Shown one piece after another: positions 1 to 10,510 of a DNA stretch of 64,000 nt. The position numbers were made by a program, and so were the translations under genes. This DNA is from Gautieria morchelliformis (Eukaryota > Basidiomycota > Agaricomycetes > Gomphales > Gomphaceae). The stretch covers positions 1 to 64,000 of the forward strand of contig WHVA01000134.1 in the NCBI GenBank assembly GCA_015179125.1, given 5' to 3'. How positions within the stretch are numbered: the stretch's first letter is position 1; each line of letters starts with the position of its first letter. The notes beneath the pieces are model-generated. The model ran no database searches. It was not told the origin of the DNA and saw only the letters and a list, made by a program, of their open reading frames with translations.

Positions 1-15
1 CGACCTCATGGACAT

Positions 16-453
16 ACGGTACACAAGCACCGTATGTCGCCTCTCAGCTCACGGTGCACATACACCATCTGTCCGCTCTCAGCTCACGGTTCACATGCAC
101 CGTCCACGACCACATGGACATACGGTACACAAGCACCGTCCCTCGCCTCCACTGACGGTGCACATGCACCGTCTGCGGCCGCCGCCACTTACGTTGCACA
201 TGCACCGTACAGAGTACGGTGGACATGCACCGCTCTGTATGTACACTGCCCCTCAGGACGGTGGACACGCACCACCCGCGCCGCTTCCACGGACGGTGCA
301 CAAGCACCGTAACTCACTGCAGGCTCCTACAGTGCACATGCACCGTCCGTGCACTCGCCGCTCACCGTGCACAGGCACTATCCGGCTCCAGCTCCACTTA
401 CGGTGCACAAGCACAGTCTGGCGCAGGCTCCAGTTACGATGTACGGCCACCGT
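16..453. repeat. Tandem array of 18-bp palindromes, period 35-36 bp
   Basis: Thirteen copies of a palindrome with consensus ACGGTGCACATGCACCGT (8-bp arms, 2-nt centre; a variant with ACAA in the centre has 7-bp arms). They start at 16, 51, 86, 122, 155, 191, 216, 258, 293, 329, 364, 400 and 436. Spacing is 33-36 bp except one 25/42 pair that together spans two units. The linkers are GC-rich and poorly conserved. Because the period is not a multiple of 3 and the unit is palindromic, all frames on both strands stay open, so the ORFs across it are not evidence of coding. The array may continue left of the window. Confidence 0.9.
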
Positions 454-471
454 CCGCGGCCCCATACACCG

Positions 472-1406
472 ATGCAGCTGCCGGGTTTCTTGACCTGGAG
501 GCATTTCTTCTCCCCTGTAGTGATATCCCAGGATCGAATCGTCTTGTCATAAAAACCGATGATAAGCCGCTTGCCTAGATCGTGGCCCACTATCAGCAAC
601 GCAGCCCATCTAGTCGATCCCGATGCACCTTTGAGCAGCAGCGTCGTGCAGAAATTCGTGTGCCTGTTCAGGAAGCGGACGCTCTGCGGCAGCGCGTTGC
701 TGGAGTTCCGCTCGCAGTGGAACAGGCTTTTGTAGAGCATCTTCCGTTCATCAGGCTGTGCGGGCGAGCGAGCGCGAGGCAGTGTGCCCGCCAGAACGCG
801 AGGGCATGCACCAGCTTCTGCCAGTTGTGCGAGATGAGCTCGGCAAGAGCAGGTCGTGCACGGGCAGGTGCTGGAGACAGCGCACGCCCAGCTCCGGCGG
901 GAGCGTGCCGACGAGGTCGAACACACTCTTTGCGTATTGTTTGAGCTGAAGGATATGCAGGGATACGTTGCCAGGAAGACGCTGGGAGTGTAATTAGGAA
1001 GTATAATTCATTTTTGACAATTCCGAGGGGAACAACGTGCAGCTGCACATGCACAGTTGAGTATAATGGCGATGCGGTAGTGGGCTGTGAGCGTAGAGCG
1101 AACAAAAATGTGCACAGACGCAGCCGGTCGCCCATCCTCAGACCACGGACTGCCGTGCGTACGTCTTCATCGTTGAAATTGTGCCGCCTCCCCGCGCAGT
1201 GCGCGTGCGACGCTCCAGCTGGCAGAGTCGTCGGGGCGGCGCATCGTGATGGTGCGGCGCTCGCAATCGAGAATGAATTTTAACCCGGGTTCGAGAGAAG
1301 AGCGATTGGGAGTCACCTCGTTGACTTCGCTGCTGTCCATGACTTCTGTGAGCATCTGGAGATCCATGCCGTCATTGCCCTCCCAAGGCGTCTCTGGGGA
1401 GGACAT
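472..1406 (-). pseudogene. F-box / WD40 repeat protein relic
   Basis: Reading the minus strand from about 1406: an acidic N-terminal stretch (1406-1170), then an F-box (about 950-780) with LKQYAKSVFDLVGTLPPEL followed by ISHNWQKLVHALAFW, then a first WD40 repeat (about 640-480) with RFLNRHTNFCTTLL, LIIGFYDKTIRSWD and TGEKKCLQV. F-box/WD40 proteins are substrate adaptors of SCF ubiquitin ligases. The F-box is broken by a one-base frameshift near 840, stop codons follow near 745, and only one WD repeat remains where a family member has about seven. The coding similarity stops where the palindrome array begins, so the array or a rearrangement replaced the propeller. Intron positions are not resolved. 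Family assignment is confident; function is lost. Confidence 0.7.
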
Positions 1407-2449
1407 GTCAAATGTGCTTGTGCGGTGGCTGTCCCTTACCGATGTATCTATCTTCTATTAAGCATATGACACCATTTCATTTGCATTGCTTTGGCAGTGT
1501 TTTCCCATGTGACATTGTGAGACATTGGATTGTAGCCCTTTCATTGGCTATCGTGTCAGACAAGCGTTACTCAGCATTCGTGTGATTGGGTGTAGCAGGG
1601 GTTTGCATATGTTTTCCCCTGTGTTGGTGGCATGTGATGTTGTCCGTCAAATGTTATTGGCTGAGAACTGACACAGTCCTTCGTATGCCCTCCTGTGACT
1701 GGCCATTGGCTCTTCCTCTGCTTTGCGTGTGTGTTGCACCGTTTGCTAACCAAGGTTTTCCCTCTGCGTGCACGGGCTCACTACCATCATCAATCAGCAG
1801 TCAGTGACGTGCTACATTTTATTTATCCATATCCGTGGTTTCTTCTCCTACATTCCCGTGATTTTGGGTGCGTCTGTTTTGCTTATCTAACCACGCCCTT
1901 TATGTCCGCTCCTACTTCACCTCTTCCATTGCGCTCCGTTCTTAGATGCGACGAGCATCTTCCTCCACTTTAGGCCAGGTAGCCGTTCCCCGTGGCAAAG
2001 GAGGATGGTGTGGCGATCATGGACAGGAAGGACGAGGGTAAGTTGTGCCCCCCCATGCACATGCACATGGAGTGGGTGTGCTGAAGAGTTCGTTACATCT
2101 ATCTACATAGACCTAGGCTGGGTCTTTCTCCTCGCTCCCTGGGACTCCTGCGTCGCGTGAGCGACTACGACGATGGGGCCACCGCCAGCCAGTCTCAGCA
2201 GGTGTTTACCGCCACATGCTGAGTTCGAGATAAGGTAAGTTCCTTCTACACGGATATCTCTGATATTGTGCCAGTGGTTCTCACTTTGTAGCAGTTTGTT
2301 GATCACTTGGATTCCGACATTGCTTGGGCTGAGCCCTGAGCTTACCATGAACGGAGTCCTTCTACTGGGAAAATCGTTGGCAAGACTGCGACATTGTCAA
2401 ATTCAATTTCATCCAACTCCTTTCCCTCTCCCACCATTTCTCCCCTGGA
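1407..2449. other. No recognisable gene
   Basis: I see no recognisable coding domain here. An 81-codon minus-strand frame at 2103-2348 has no motif I know, and pyrimidine-rich stretches and short open frames on the plus strand look incidental. The stretch lies upstream (on the minus strand) of the F-box relic and downstream of the carboxylase relic. Confidence 0.4.
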
Positions 2450-3400
2450 CTACCGCCTGTTCCCCCAAACATTGCCACGATGTGAGCATTGATTGACAGA
2501 CTCGATACCCTTGATTGATCCAGCGCCATCAGCTCTATGCACAGTTTCGGTCTTCATGCTCTCAAGCATGATGAGAGCCAGCCCAATCTCTACCCTGTCT
2601 CCAATATCAACCTTAACTTCGACTCCGAGACTAGGCATACGCGCCTTGAGACCCCCCTTTGCAGCATTCGATACGGCTTTACCTTTCTCCTGTAACCATG
2701 TAGGAGCTGGAAGTACAGGTGTCGCCTTACGACCATGATAGAAGATATGTAGGTGCTCCACGAGAGAAGTAGACGCAGATGAATTGGGAGGCAGCATTGG
2801 AGGAGCTGCTTGCGAAACAATCATCGTGCGCAGCTTCGCGCCATTGTGGGTAGACAATGTGGAAACATCCGCAACGACGCGGGGATCGAGGTAAATACAA
2901 TCTCTCCAGTGGGAGATGATTGGGTGATGTCAAAAGTACCAGATGACATGGTGGTAGTGCGGACGGTCATTTGGAGTGGTGACAAATCCGTCTGAAGCAT
3001 AATCAGCCATTCATAGTGTTCACCTCCACACCTTTTAGCACCCAGGGAAATCCACAGTGAATTTTGTGCCTCAATTGAAGGACAATCTCTTAATGCCACA
3101 TAGACGGCAGCAAGAGCAAAAATCTCGGCAGGTGTCTTGGTAAGGTCGGGAAACAGTTCGGCGTGGTGTTTCTAATTCAAGCCTCATGAGTACATGTCCG
3201 AAACCAGGGGAAATCGAACGTATGGTAATGAAAGCAGTCTCGACGGTGAGCTTCTGTTCAATGTCTACCTCGCATCACTATCTTTGAGATCATGGGATGA
3301 TAGTGAACTTCAATCTCGCAGGCAGGATGTTTCTGTAAGCGTAAGTGTGCCTTTCGGGTCGAATCGTCAATGAGAACTGTGGTATACCGGGAGAAAGTCA
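2450..3400 (-). pseudogene. 3-methylcrotonyl-CoA carboxylase alpha-subunit fragment
   Basis: Minus-strand blocks in order: EIEVHYHPMISKIV (about 3320-3270, end of the biotin-carboxylase domain), HHAELFPDLTKTPAEIFAL then AAVYVALRDC (about 3170-3070), a linker with LQTDLSPLQMTVRTTTMS (about 3010-2950) and a biotinyl domain with MPSLGVEVKVDIGDRVEIG and LESMKTETV (about 2640-2530). MCC alpha is the biotin-carrying mitochondrial subunit of leucine catabolism, and ESMK contains the lysine that would carry biotin. Reading frame changes near 3290, 2855 and 3170, a missing N-terminal half of the protein and a C-terminus that departs from the family after the biotinyl loop mark it as a pseudogene. No other gene of the pathway is nearby. 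Confidence 0.75.
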
Positions 3401-4899
3401 TGTACGCACAGTAACTAAGATCACACATGGGAATTGCCCCTGTTTCCGCTTCGGGGAGTTTATGATAAGATGGACGAGGATAGTCGTTTCAGGTCAGGTA
3501 TGAGCAATTTTCTCTGGGAATAAGAGTACTTACGCTGCACGGAGGGAGATGGAGTAAGCTGCGGTGATATACCATGGACAGCCGAATCGGCAGAGATGCT
3601 GCCATAGACTCTGAAGACTAGCGGTCGTCTGCGGCAACCGGATTTCTAGCATGCGTATGGGTGAATAATCATTCAGAGGGAATGCGGATGCATCACACGT
3701 GACGTATGTGCGGCTTATGTTTATGATTTCAATCGCTCATCATACGATCCAGCCCAGCAATTTGCGTCAGGTTCATACTCAACGATCCACCTCCCTGTAC
3801 ATCATCGCAGCAGCTTTACGGTCACGGTTTGAGGCGTCCGGTTTGACACGAAGTCCTGTTAGTTTTTTGTTACCTCTTTATTTCGTATTATTATTGCTCA
3901 TCACCATGGACAGCCGAATTGGCAGAGATACTAAGCCTTTCGAGGCGCGTCCAGCACTGATGAATGAGAGTCACGTGACCATGTCGACAGAAGAACGGTG
4001 TCGATCCAAGGGATAACCAAATCAAAAGTGTTCGCTTTTAAGGTAGTATAGAGTAAACAGTGATAGTAAACCCTCAACGAAGATTTGGAATAAACTATCA
4101 ATATCTGAGCTCTGTAGCTATCAAACAAGACTACAGTAATTTCAGGAGGCAGAATAATCGATTCTGGATGATTTCGTCCACACATTTGTACTAGCTATTT
4201 ATACTATGTTGATAGTAACTACTAGTGTTCAAGATATTAGACAGATGGGTCGAAAAGCTACTTGTAACTAAGGGGTGACTAATTTATAGTCATAAAGTCA
4301 TGGGGTGATGGGGATGGTGTTAGGATTGCCTGGGCTTTGGAATAGAGATCTGTACCTAGTATACAAAGCCCCTGTCCACATGATGTTAAGATAGTAGTCA
4401 GTCAGACGTGTCATGGAGTTCAAATAGACAAATGGAGCTGAGTTTGCCCTGCCCAGCAGGAATGCTGGGCTTGGAGATGGGGCCGCTGGCTCTGTGCCCT
4501 TTCTGTGGGGCAGCTAATTGAGTATGTGTACTGCGTATGACATTCTCAAGTCACTCCACAGCACCCTATATTCCTGCGCAGTCTATTGTCCTCTGCGGCG
4601 TTTGCTGCCCGCACCCACTCGGTGCCTATGGCCTGGCGCCTGTCGACGTCATGGCTGATGCCATCACTCAATAGGCGCGCCGTCCCTGATCGACCGCACG
4701 TGGTCGATGCCCGAGCTTCTTTACATTACCCGATCTATGGATAATATAGCATGTCGTAAATTCATGTGATCGTCGTCTGCGCCGACGTCTATCATAAATG
4801 TCATTTCTGTTTCTTTTTGATCTTTTTCTTTTCTGTTTCTTTATTAGTTTCTTTTTATATATAAATGATTTGAAATGGGATAGTTGCGTTTATCAAAAC
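3401..4899. other. Intergenic, short direct repeat, no gene seen
   Basis: No supported gene. A 30-bp sequence beginning ACCATGGACAGCCGAAT occurs at 3571-3600 and again at 3903-3932 with two transitions. A short inverted repeat (ATCGACC ... GGTCGAT) lies near 4697-4718. A 105-codon plus frame (3699-4016) has no recognisable domain and contains one of the direct repeats. The segment from 4800 is AT- and T-rich up to the truncated integrase of element A. Confidence 0.45.
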
Positions 4900-5275
4900 A
4901 AAGAGCCTTGCCGAGTGTGTGGAAGAAGGAGGACACGAATTCTGATCCACAGTTGGAAGTAACATGGGAGGGGATTCCATGCTTGGAAAAGAGGTGAAAA
5001 ACGAAGAGCTGTGCGAGCTATGCAGAAGTGAAAGTGTCCTAGGTCAGAATCAAGATGGACTGCTTTGTAAGGCAGTTAACTATAACTAGAATGGTATCAT
5101 AGCCAGATGACTTAGGGAGTTTCTCGATGAAGTCCATGAATATCAAATTCCAGGGTTGTTCCGGGATCGGAAGTTGCTTCAGGAGGCTGTAGGGTTTGTG
5201 ATGTTGAGGCTTGGAGCCCATACAAGTGGTGCATGACTTGCAGTAGTCTTGGACCATTCTGCGGAGGAGTGGCAA
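4900..5275 (-). pseudogene. Element A integrase fragment
   Basis: The strand-transfer enzyme of the element. Visible are the zinc-binding cysteines of the HHCC domain (YCKSCTTCMGSKPQHHKPY), the first catalytic aspartate in NLIFMDFIEKLP (about 5160-5110) and the region of the second aspartate (SNCGSEF, about 4975-4945), where the expected D of the family motif SDRGSEF is lost to N. The sequence ends at about 4900, before the catalytic glutamate, C-terminal domain and chromodomain. An in-frame TAG interrupts it at about 5038. The encoded protein cannot be active. Confidence 0.85.
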
Positions 5276-5372
5276 AGTGTAGGTACGCTGGATGATGTTG
5301 TGGGTACCGTTTTGGCCTTGGTGACCTGAGAGCGGATGATCGTGAGTTTGCTGGAGTATGCGGAGTCATAGG

Positions 5373-6720
5373 TCATTGGTATCCGGAACATAGATTCGGG
5401 ACTTGTAGTGGAGGAATCCAATAGAGGGACCATCCAGGACTGGTTGGGTTATTGAGGTGGGTTGTGGAGATGGGGTCGGAACTAAGTGCGGAACAGATGT
5501 CAGAATGGAGAGACTCGGTGTCCATAATGATTGAGGCGCGGAGTAGTGGAAACTGCAATGCTCTGGCACGCAGGGACGATGCCAGCTGCTCAGTCGAGAA
5601 TACTGGGCAGAAAGTGTGCGGGTTAACACTGGCATAGTCGCTACTTCCCTCTTTTGGGTAGACGCCCCAAGGTCTAGTGAGCGTGTCGGGTTTTGCTCCA
5701 AGCTTTCCAGGGCAGAAGCGGATCACCATGTTGAACTGTGAGAGATATTCAGACCAGTGGACTTGATGGCGAGTCAAAATCTTAGTAGTTGCAAAATACT
5801 CAAGGTTTTTATGATCTGTTACAACATCTATTGGATCAGTTGGACCTTGGAGGTAGTGTCGCCAAATTTTGAAGGTTTCGAAGATCACAAGTAGTTTTTT
5901 ATTGTGGACGTCGTAGTTGAGTTCCGGGGTGGAAAAGGTGCGGGAATGAAAAGCGATCAGATGAATTTCTCTGTCGTCGGGTGAAACGATGGACAGAATG
6001 GCGGCTAGCACGTAGTCAGAAGTGTTGGTTTCAAGCACAAGTTGGGCATCAGGAATCCAGAAACCGAGTATAGGAGCCGTCGTGAAGGCCGCCTTGAGGG
6101 TTTCAAATGCTAAACGGCCTTCCGGAGTGAAATTCCATGCAGCACCCTTCCTGGTGAGACACGTGAGCGGAACAGTAATGTTGGAAAAGTTATAAATGAA
6201 ATGCCAGTAAAAGTTGGCGAAGCCAAGGAAAGACTGCACATCCTTAACACGTCGGGGTTCGGGCCATTCTTGAATTGCCTTGACTTTGTCCTCTGCCATG
6301 GTAAGACCTGTTGGAGAGAGGATGTAGCCCAAGTATTTAACCGTGTCGCGATGCCATTCACATTTCTCTGCCTTTGCCTAGAAGTGGTGTTTGCAGAGGC
6401 GGCGGAGTACTTCGCAGACATGTTCCTGATGTTCTTCTGGTGAATCGGAATAGATGAGAATGTCATCAATGTAGACTAGGATGCATACATTGAGGCGGTC
6501 GGAAAATACGTTGTTCATAAAGCACTGAAAGTGGCAGGAGCATTGGTTAGACCAAAAGGCATGACAACCCACTCAAAGCACCGTAGCCAGTGCGGAAGGT
6601 GATTTTCCACTCGTCACCTTCGCGGATGCAGACAAGGTGATAAGCGTGCTGGAGGTCAAATTTGGTGTAGATGCCCTGCGGAGAGTGTCAAGGAGGTCGG
6701 AAATGCGTGGAAGCTGATAT
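5373..6720 (-). pseudogene. Element A reverse transcriptase / RNase H
   Basis: RT palm motif [10 protein letters not shown] at about 6482-6450, then thumb (QSFLGFANFYWHFIYNFSNI) and RNase H (LVLETNTSDYVLAAILSIVS, VVTDHKNLEYFATTKILTRH) in the 319-codon frame 6332-5373, ending in the linker toward the integrase zinc domain. RT copies the RNA and RNase H removes it. Frame breaks near 6378, 6570 and 6690 separate the palm from fingers and thumb. The RNase H first aspartate context is ETNTSDY, with N where related copies have D. Non-functional. Confidence 0.88.
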
Positions 6721-7500
6721 TTGTCCTTCTTGGTGAGGGCATTTAGTCCGCGGAAATCGACTCAGCGGCGGAGAGATCCTTCCCTTTTTTTGATGACAAA
6801 GACAGGAGCACCGTGCGGACACAGCGATGGGCGGATAAAGCCCATGTTTAGATGTTCATTGACGAACTCGTGGAGAGTCTGGAGTTCACTTTGTGAGAGG
6901 GAGTAGATCGGTACAAGGGGCGGAGATGCTCCTTCTTCCACTTCTATCTTCAAATTGTAAGGTTGATGTTCAGCAGGTTTATTGGCTTTGGCCTTGTTGA
7001 ACATGTCCGGAAAGTCGTGATATTCTTTCGGAAGTGAGCTCATATCGACCAGAGTGGAAGTCGAGGCGGAACGAGCCTTGACTGTAACTGAATCGGATAG
7101 GTGAAGCTGAAAGACAGTTGAATCTTCTTGCTGTTGGAATACCAGTGGCGGAAATGAGCGTGATTCGAGGAGCTTCAAGGGACGGAGGTGCTAAAGTGGG
7201 ACCGGAGTGCAGAACTGAATCCACGAGCGGAGTTGCAGAAGAGGCTTGAGCCATCTTTGTGGATGATATTGGAATAGATGGAAGTTGATCCGGTGTACGG
7301 AACTGTATCTGACCCAATGCCCAGTTAATCGACGGATTATAGCAGGTGAGCCAATTGTGTCCTATTACAACGGAACAGCTAGCATCTAACGGAGTAATGT
7401 AAAATGTAACTTCATGGTTGTCCCCAGTAGCGAAACAGATTGTCAGGTCTACGACTTGTGAGATTGCCATATTGGAGAAATTGTGTCAGAGGTGAGCGGA
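6720..7500 (-). pseudogene. Element A protease and RT fingers
   Basis: Protease tail block VVIGHNWLTCYNPSINW (about 7370-7310), which follows the catalytic DSG region in this family, then the RT N-terminus with SPPLVPIYSLSQSELQTL and GFIRPSLCPHGAPVFVIKK (about 6940-6790). The frame changes near 7180. The catalytic aspartate motif itself is not clearly preserved upstream of 7480. The arrangement is colinear with element B 14675-15946, which supports the assignment. Confidence 0.8.
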
Positions 7501-7581
7501 ACTGAGAGGGAATTGGAGGACAAAAGAGCGGATGCGTTGAGTTTAACCTCGTTAGTCGCACGAATGGGGTCAACACAGCCC

Positions 7582-8434
7582 TCAGCTTGTGCGGAGGCTG
7601 GAGGACTGCTGACTATTTTTTTGCATCCGTAGCGGGAGTTGCTTCAGATTTCTCTTCCGTCTTGGCAGCGTGGCCCTTGGCCTTAGCAGCGGAAGCGGTA
7701 GCTCGGGTGCATTCGCAAGCCACGTGACCCCTTTGCTGCAGAAGAGGCAAAGGGTGTTGTCCATGTGACGCTGATGTTCTGCAGGGGTTAGTTTCCCATC
7801 CTTCCCAAGTTTGTCGGAAAGGTCGGGAGTGCTTTTCCGGGTGTTGGTGTTGGAACCAGAGGGCTGGTTGTTGCAAGGTGCAGAAGTGGTGTTCCGGTTG
7901 CTGGAGTTGGAGCCAGAACTATTGTTGTTGTTGTTTCTGGAGTTGTTGTTTCCGTAATTGGTCTTCTTCTTGTCTTTATCAGACTTTTTGTCGGAAGACT
8001 TGTCGTGCTTGTTCTAGGTGGAAGTTTCAGGAGCGATTTCGGAATATCTTTCCCAGTAGTGCCAATTGAGGGATTGGGCTAGGTTGCGGAGGTCGGTTAG
8101 GGTGGCGGGTTTTCTGACACGGGCGATGTCATCCTTGATCCGGGATGGCAAGCCCATGTAGAACTGGCATTGGAGTGCGGCTTCTACCCATTGGACTTGA
8201 GGAGCGAGCTGCTGGAAAGTGACAATGTATTTAGCTATCTTATGACTGTCTTTCATATGAAGCTTATCGAGTTCATTTTCCACATTGGTTTCCATATCAA
8301 ATGCTCCAAAGTTGTTGCAGAGTTTGGAAACGAAGTTGTGGTAATCGTCTGCCCAGTCGACGACGGCGTAGGGATCCATGAGGGCGGGTTCAAAATAGTT
8401 GAGAGCTGTGCCTCGGTGTAAATAGGATATTTAC
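7582..8434 (-). pseudogene. Element A Gag (capsid and zinc-knuckle remnant)
   Basis: Capsid-like gag: ALNYFEPALMDPYAVVDW at about 8400-8350, DYHNFVSKLCNNFGAFD, then FYMGLPSRIKDDIARV and LRNLAQSLNWHYWERY (about 8170-8040). It aligns block by block with element B gag (ALQYFEPAIL, LNFGPYD, LRNFVLEWDSRYWERK). A degenerate knuckle (LCLFCSKGGHVACEC, about 7750-7700) has lost spacing and frame. The N-terminus is cut at about 8434, where the upstream reading ISYL stops at foreign DNA. Confidence 0.85.
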
Positions 8435-8593
8435 CCGCATTGCCCTTACGGCAATGCGCACTACTGGACTAGCTTAGCTAAGCACTGTACAGTCCTTGCG
8501 TCAGATATTACCTTACGACTGTCACTATGTAGCACATGGAATTACCACATCTTGGTTGAGTTCCGCTTGCCCTTGTGACACAAGGCCTTACAC
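8434..8593. repeat. Hairpin-bearing segment resembling 59400-59583
   Basis: Begins with the hairpin CGCATTGCCCTTACGGCAATGCG and continues with TGTCACTATGTAGCA, a GTTGAGTTC block, a GCTTGCCCTTGTGAC block and an end in CCTTACA. The same order of signals (hairpin, TGTCACTACGTAGCA, TTCTGTTGTGCTC, TTTTACA) occurs at about 59400-59583 just upstream of element D gag, so this may be part of a related LTR. It sits exactly where element A gag is interrupted. Confidence 0.45.
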
Positions 8594-9420
8594 CCGTTTG
8601 CAGTACCTGAGGCGCGTGTCAGATTTGCTTCCGTTTTAGCGTGCAAACTTTGAACAACGATATCTTGCTTGATATCGCTCCGATTCGCTTGAAATTTCAT
8701 GTCTGAAGCTATGTGGACCATAGCTAGGGTATAGAACTAAAAAATCCAAATAAAACAAGCATTTTTTATTTTGCATTTTGGGTGCTGAGGGCAACCTTAG
8801 CTTACTGTATGTAGTTCAATGCAGGTTTTAATTTTGTTTGCTACTTTGTACTAATGGTGAGAACCCACTACAGGAGAATCTCCAGAAGAGGGTGTCGTAG
8901 GATTGGAGAGGAAGGGCTTAGCTTCTTCTGACATTGTATCAGTGAGATCTGACGGTAGGCATTCATTCTCGATGTCGGATTTCCTCCTGTGTAGCATAAG
9001 CCCCGACAATCTGAGGGATCATATGACGTGGAACATATGTGTCATCAAAGTTTATAATAGCATCTTTGATCCCTTCCGCACCGAGTGCCAATGCACCATA
9101 AGGCAACTTCGCCGATCCTGACACGTTCTTGAGCTCGGAAACCGCGGGGGCGCACGCGTATGTGGTGGGGTGAGGGGCATGGAGGTGCTGGGGTGGGCGA
9201 GCTGGTGTAGAGGACGGGGTGGTGGGGGAGCGGGCGGCAGCGGGTGCGGGTGTGGGTGCAGGTGCGGGTGCGGGTGCAGGTGCGGGTGCGTGTGCAGGGA
9301 CGGGTTGGGTGGCAACGCGAAGGACGCGGGGGCGGAGGTGGGCGAGCTGGAATAGGACGACGGGGTGGTGGGGGAGCGGGCGGCGGCGGGTGCGGGTGCG
9401 GGTGCAGGTGCGGGTGTGGG
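8594..9420 (-). repeat. Dispersed repeat R1, copy 1
   Basis: The minus strand matches the plus strand at about 30960-31945. Shared parts are a GC-rich hexanucleotide array, an open frame ending in AKLPYGALALGAEGIKDAI and EEIRHRE, and about 400 bp of AT-richer downstream DNA ending near AAACGGGTGTAA. In the 59-codon conserved tail I count about 12 base differences, nearly all changing an amino acid, so there is no sign of purifying selection on the protein. It may be a non-autonomous element or a fragment of one; no LTRs or terminal repeats were recognised. Confidence 0.7.
9228..9420. repeat. GTGCGG-type hexanucleotide array
   Basis: Imperfect 6-bp repeats (GGTGCG / GGTGCA) in two blocks, about 9236-9300 and 9395-9420, separated by a related GC-rich spacer. 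Low-complexity frames rich in Pro/Ala/His or Gly/Arg result in all phases. This is the counterpart of the larger array at 30960-31280. Confidence 0.8.
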
Positions 9421-9717
9421 TGTGGGGGCCGTGGCGCTCTGCGGGAGTCGAGTGGTCAGACACCCTGGTATGAGGAATACGGGCCGGGATACTCATGGAA
9501 GTTGGCCACTGGGGTTATGGGGGAGTTGACAGGGAGCTGCTGGTACTTCATGGCGAGCATGTGGAGCTAAGCGAAAAGGCGTGATTGAAGAACAGGGTCA
9601 GTGGATGCTTCAAAGCCCGGGGCAAGTTCATATGGAAGACAAGTGCCGAACCAAGAGAGGCTGAAGTGTCTCTGGTGCGTGGTGTTGTCGATGGTGCAGC
9701 GCGGCAAGCGGCCTATT

Positions 9718-9807
9718 ATGAATCGACATAACACGACCAAGTTCGACTTGCCTTACCAACAATGGGAAATTACAAAAATACAAGACAGCCCACCAAGTCA
9801 ACACGAG
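9718..9807 (+). pseudogene. 5' exon of host gene split by element B (SAM-like protein)
   Basis: An open plus-strand frame runs to the edge of the left LTR of element B and resumes in phase just after the right LTR at 17878. Removing the 8-kb insertion and one copy of the 5-bp target duplication joins PPSQ to QATKKVKEPPEELS without a break. The first in-frame ATG I can use is at 9718 (MNRHNTTKFDLPY), but the frame is open further upstream to about 9601 and exons may lie further left. The remaining exons and domains are described at 17878-19514. Confidence 0.7.
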
Positions 9808-10338
9808 TGTTACGATACGATCCGTCGTAAGGTTGACCGAGGTCGGGAGCGAAACCCGCGGTACAGTCCGAGGTTACGGGGCGAGGTTTGGATGGGGAAG
9901 TCAGAGAGGGACTAGGCTTCAGCTTATGTGCTGCACCGACCCTACGCATGAGTCCCAACTTCGGAGGCAAACGAATAAGAGGCGAGGCTTAGAAACTAGC
10001 TAGGGATCGAAGTTATATGATAGTTGATTTTCAGACTGAGGAGCAGGAATGCATACAGGAGGGTTTATATACAGGGAGAGGGTACGAGTCAGGGGCGAAC
10101 ATATTAGTGGAGATCAGGGCGAGGTCAGGGTGAGGTAATATATGAATGATGCGTGATGGAGCGGAATCAGTAACTAAGGGGATACGGGCATGGGATCAAG
10201 GTAGGATATGAGCTCTAGCTCTAGCTCGGGCTCGGGCGCCGGATAAGAATCATATGTGCTCGGGCACGAGTATCACAAGGCTCCGGCTCGGAAGAAAGTT
10301 ATACCAGTAAGTAACCGGCCAAAGGCCAGGTTCTTACA
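9808..10338 (-). repeat. Element B 3' LTR
   Basis: 531 bp with TG...CA ends. Minus-strand promoter signals: TATATAAA (complement of 10064-10071) and, about 32 bp further on, CAGTCTGAAAAT (complement of 10027-10038). The second sequence is exactly complementary to the primer-binding region of the element (see finding on self-priming). Differs from the 5' LTR mainly by lacking an 18-bp duplicated segment near 9983. Confidence 0.92.
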
Positions 10339-10510
10339 GTATCCCCTCCTTATGGCCGAGACCCTCGAGGCCGTAATATGAACAAGGTTCGCCTATCCTC
10401 GAATCTAGATCCCGGCCCGATGTTAAGTAGCTGGAAAGGCAAAGCTTAAATCGTAGCCGAGGTTAGATAAAAGGGTGGGTAGGAGGCAGCAAACCCAAGT
10501 GCCAACGAAT

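Larger units (their letters stand above)
4900..8434 (-). mobile_element. Ty3/gypsy element A, truncated and decayed
   Basis: Minus-strand order from 8434 downward is gag, zinc-knuckle remnant, protease, RT, RNase H, integrase: the Ty3/gypsy order. Protein similarity to element B (9808-17872) is strong throughout, so it belongs to the same chromovirus family. The gag end stops at about 8434, where unrelated repeat DNA begins. The integrase end stops at about 4900 after the second catalytic aspartate region (HVTSNCGSEFVSSFF). No LTR or chromodomain remains. Many frameshifts and stops make it inactive. Confidence 0.9.

Noticed and set aside
8..493. 161-codon frame with TVHMHRP-type repeats as a protein
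   Set aside because: All six frames are open because the DNA is a palindromic array with a 35-36 bp period; no start context or domain. Treated as repeat DNA.
3571..3932. 30-bp direct repeats as ends of a small element
   Set aside because: Only 332 bp apart, no inverted termini or target duplication; kept as a note in the intergenic entry.
3699..4016. 105-codon plus frame with a hydrophobic helix
   Set aside because: No domain, no splice or regulatory context, contains one of two 30-bp direct repeats; likely chance.
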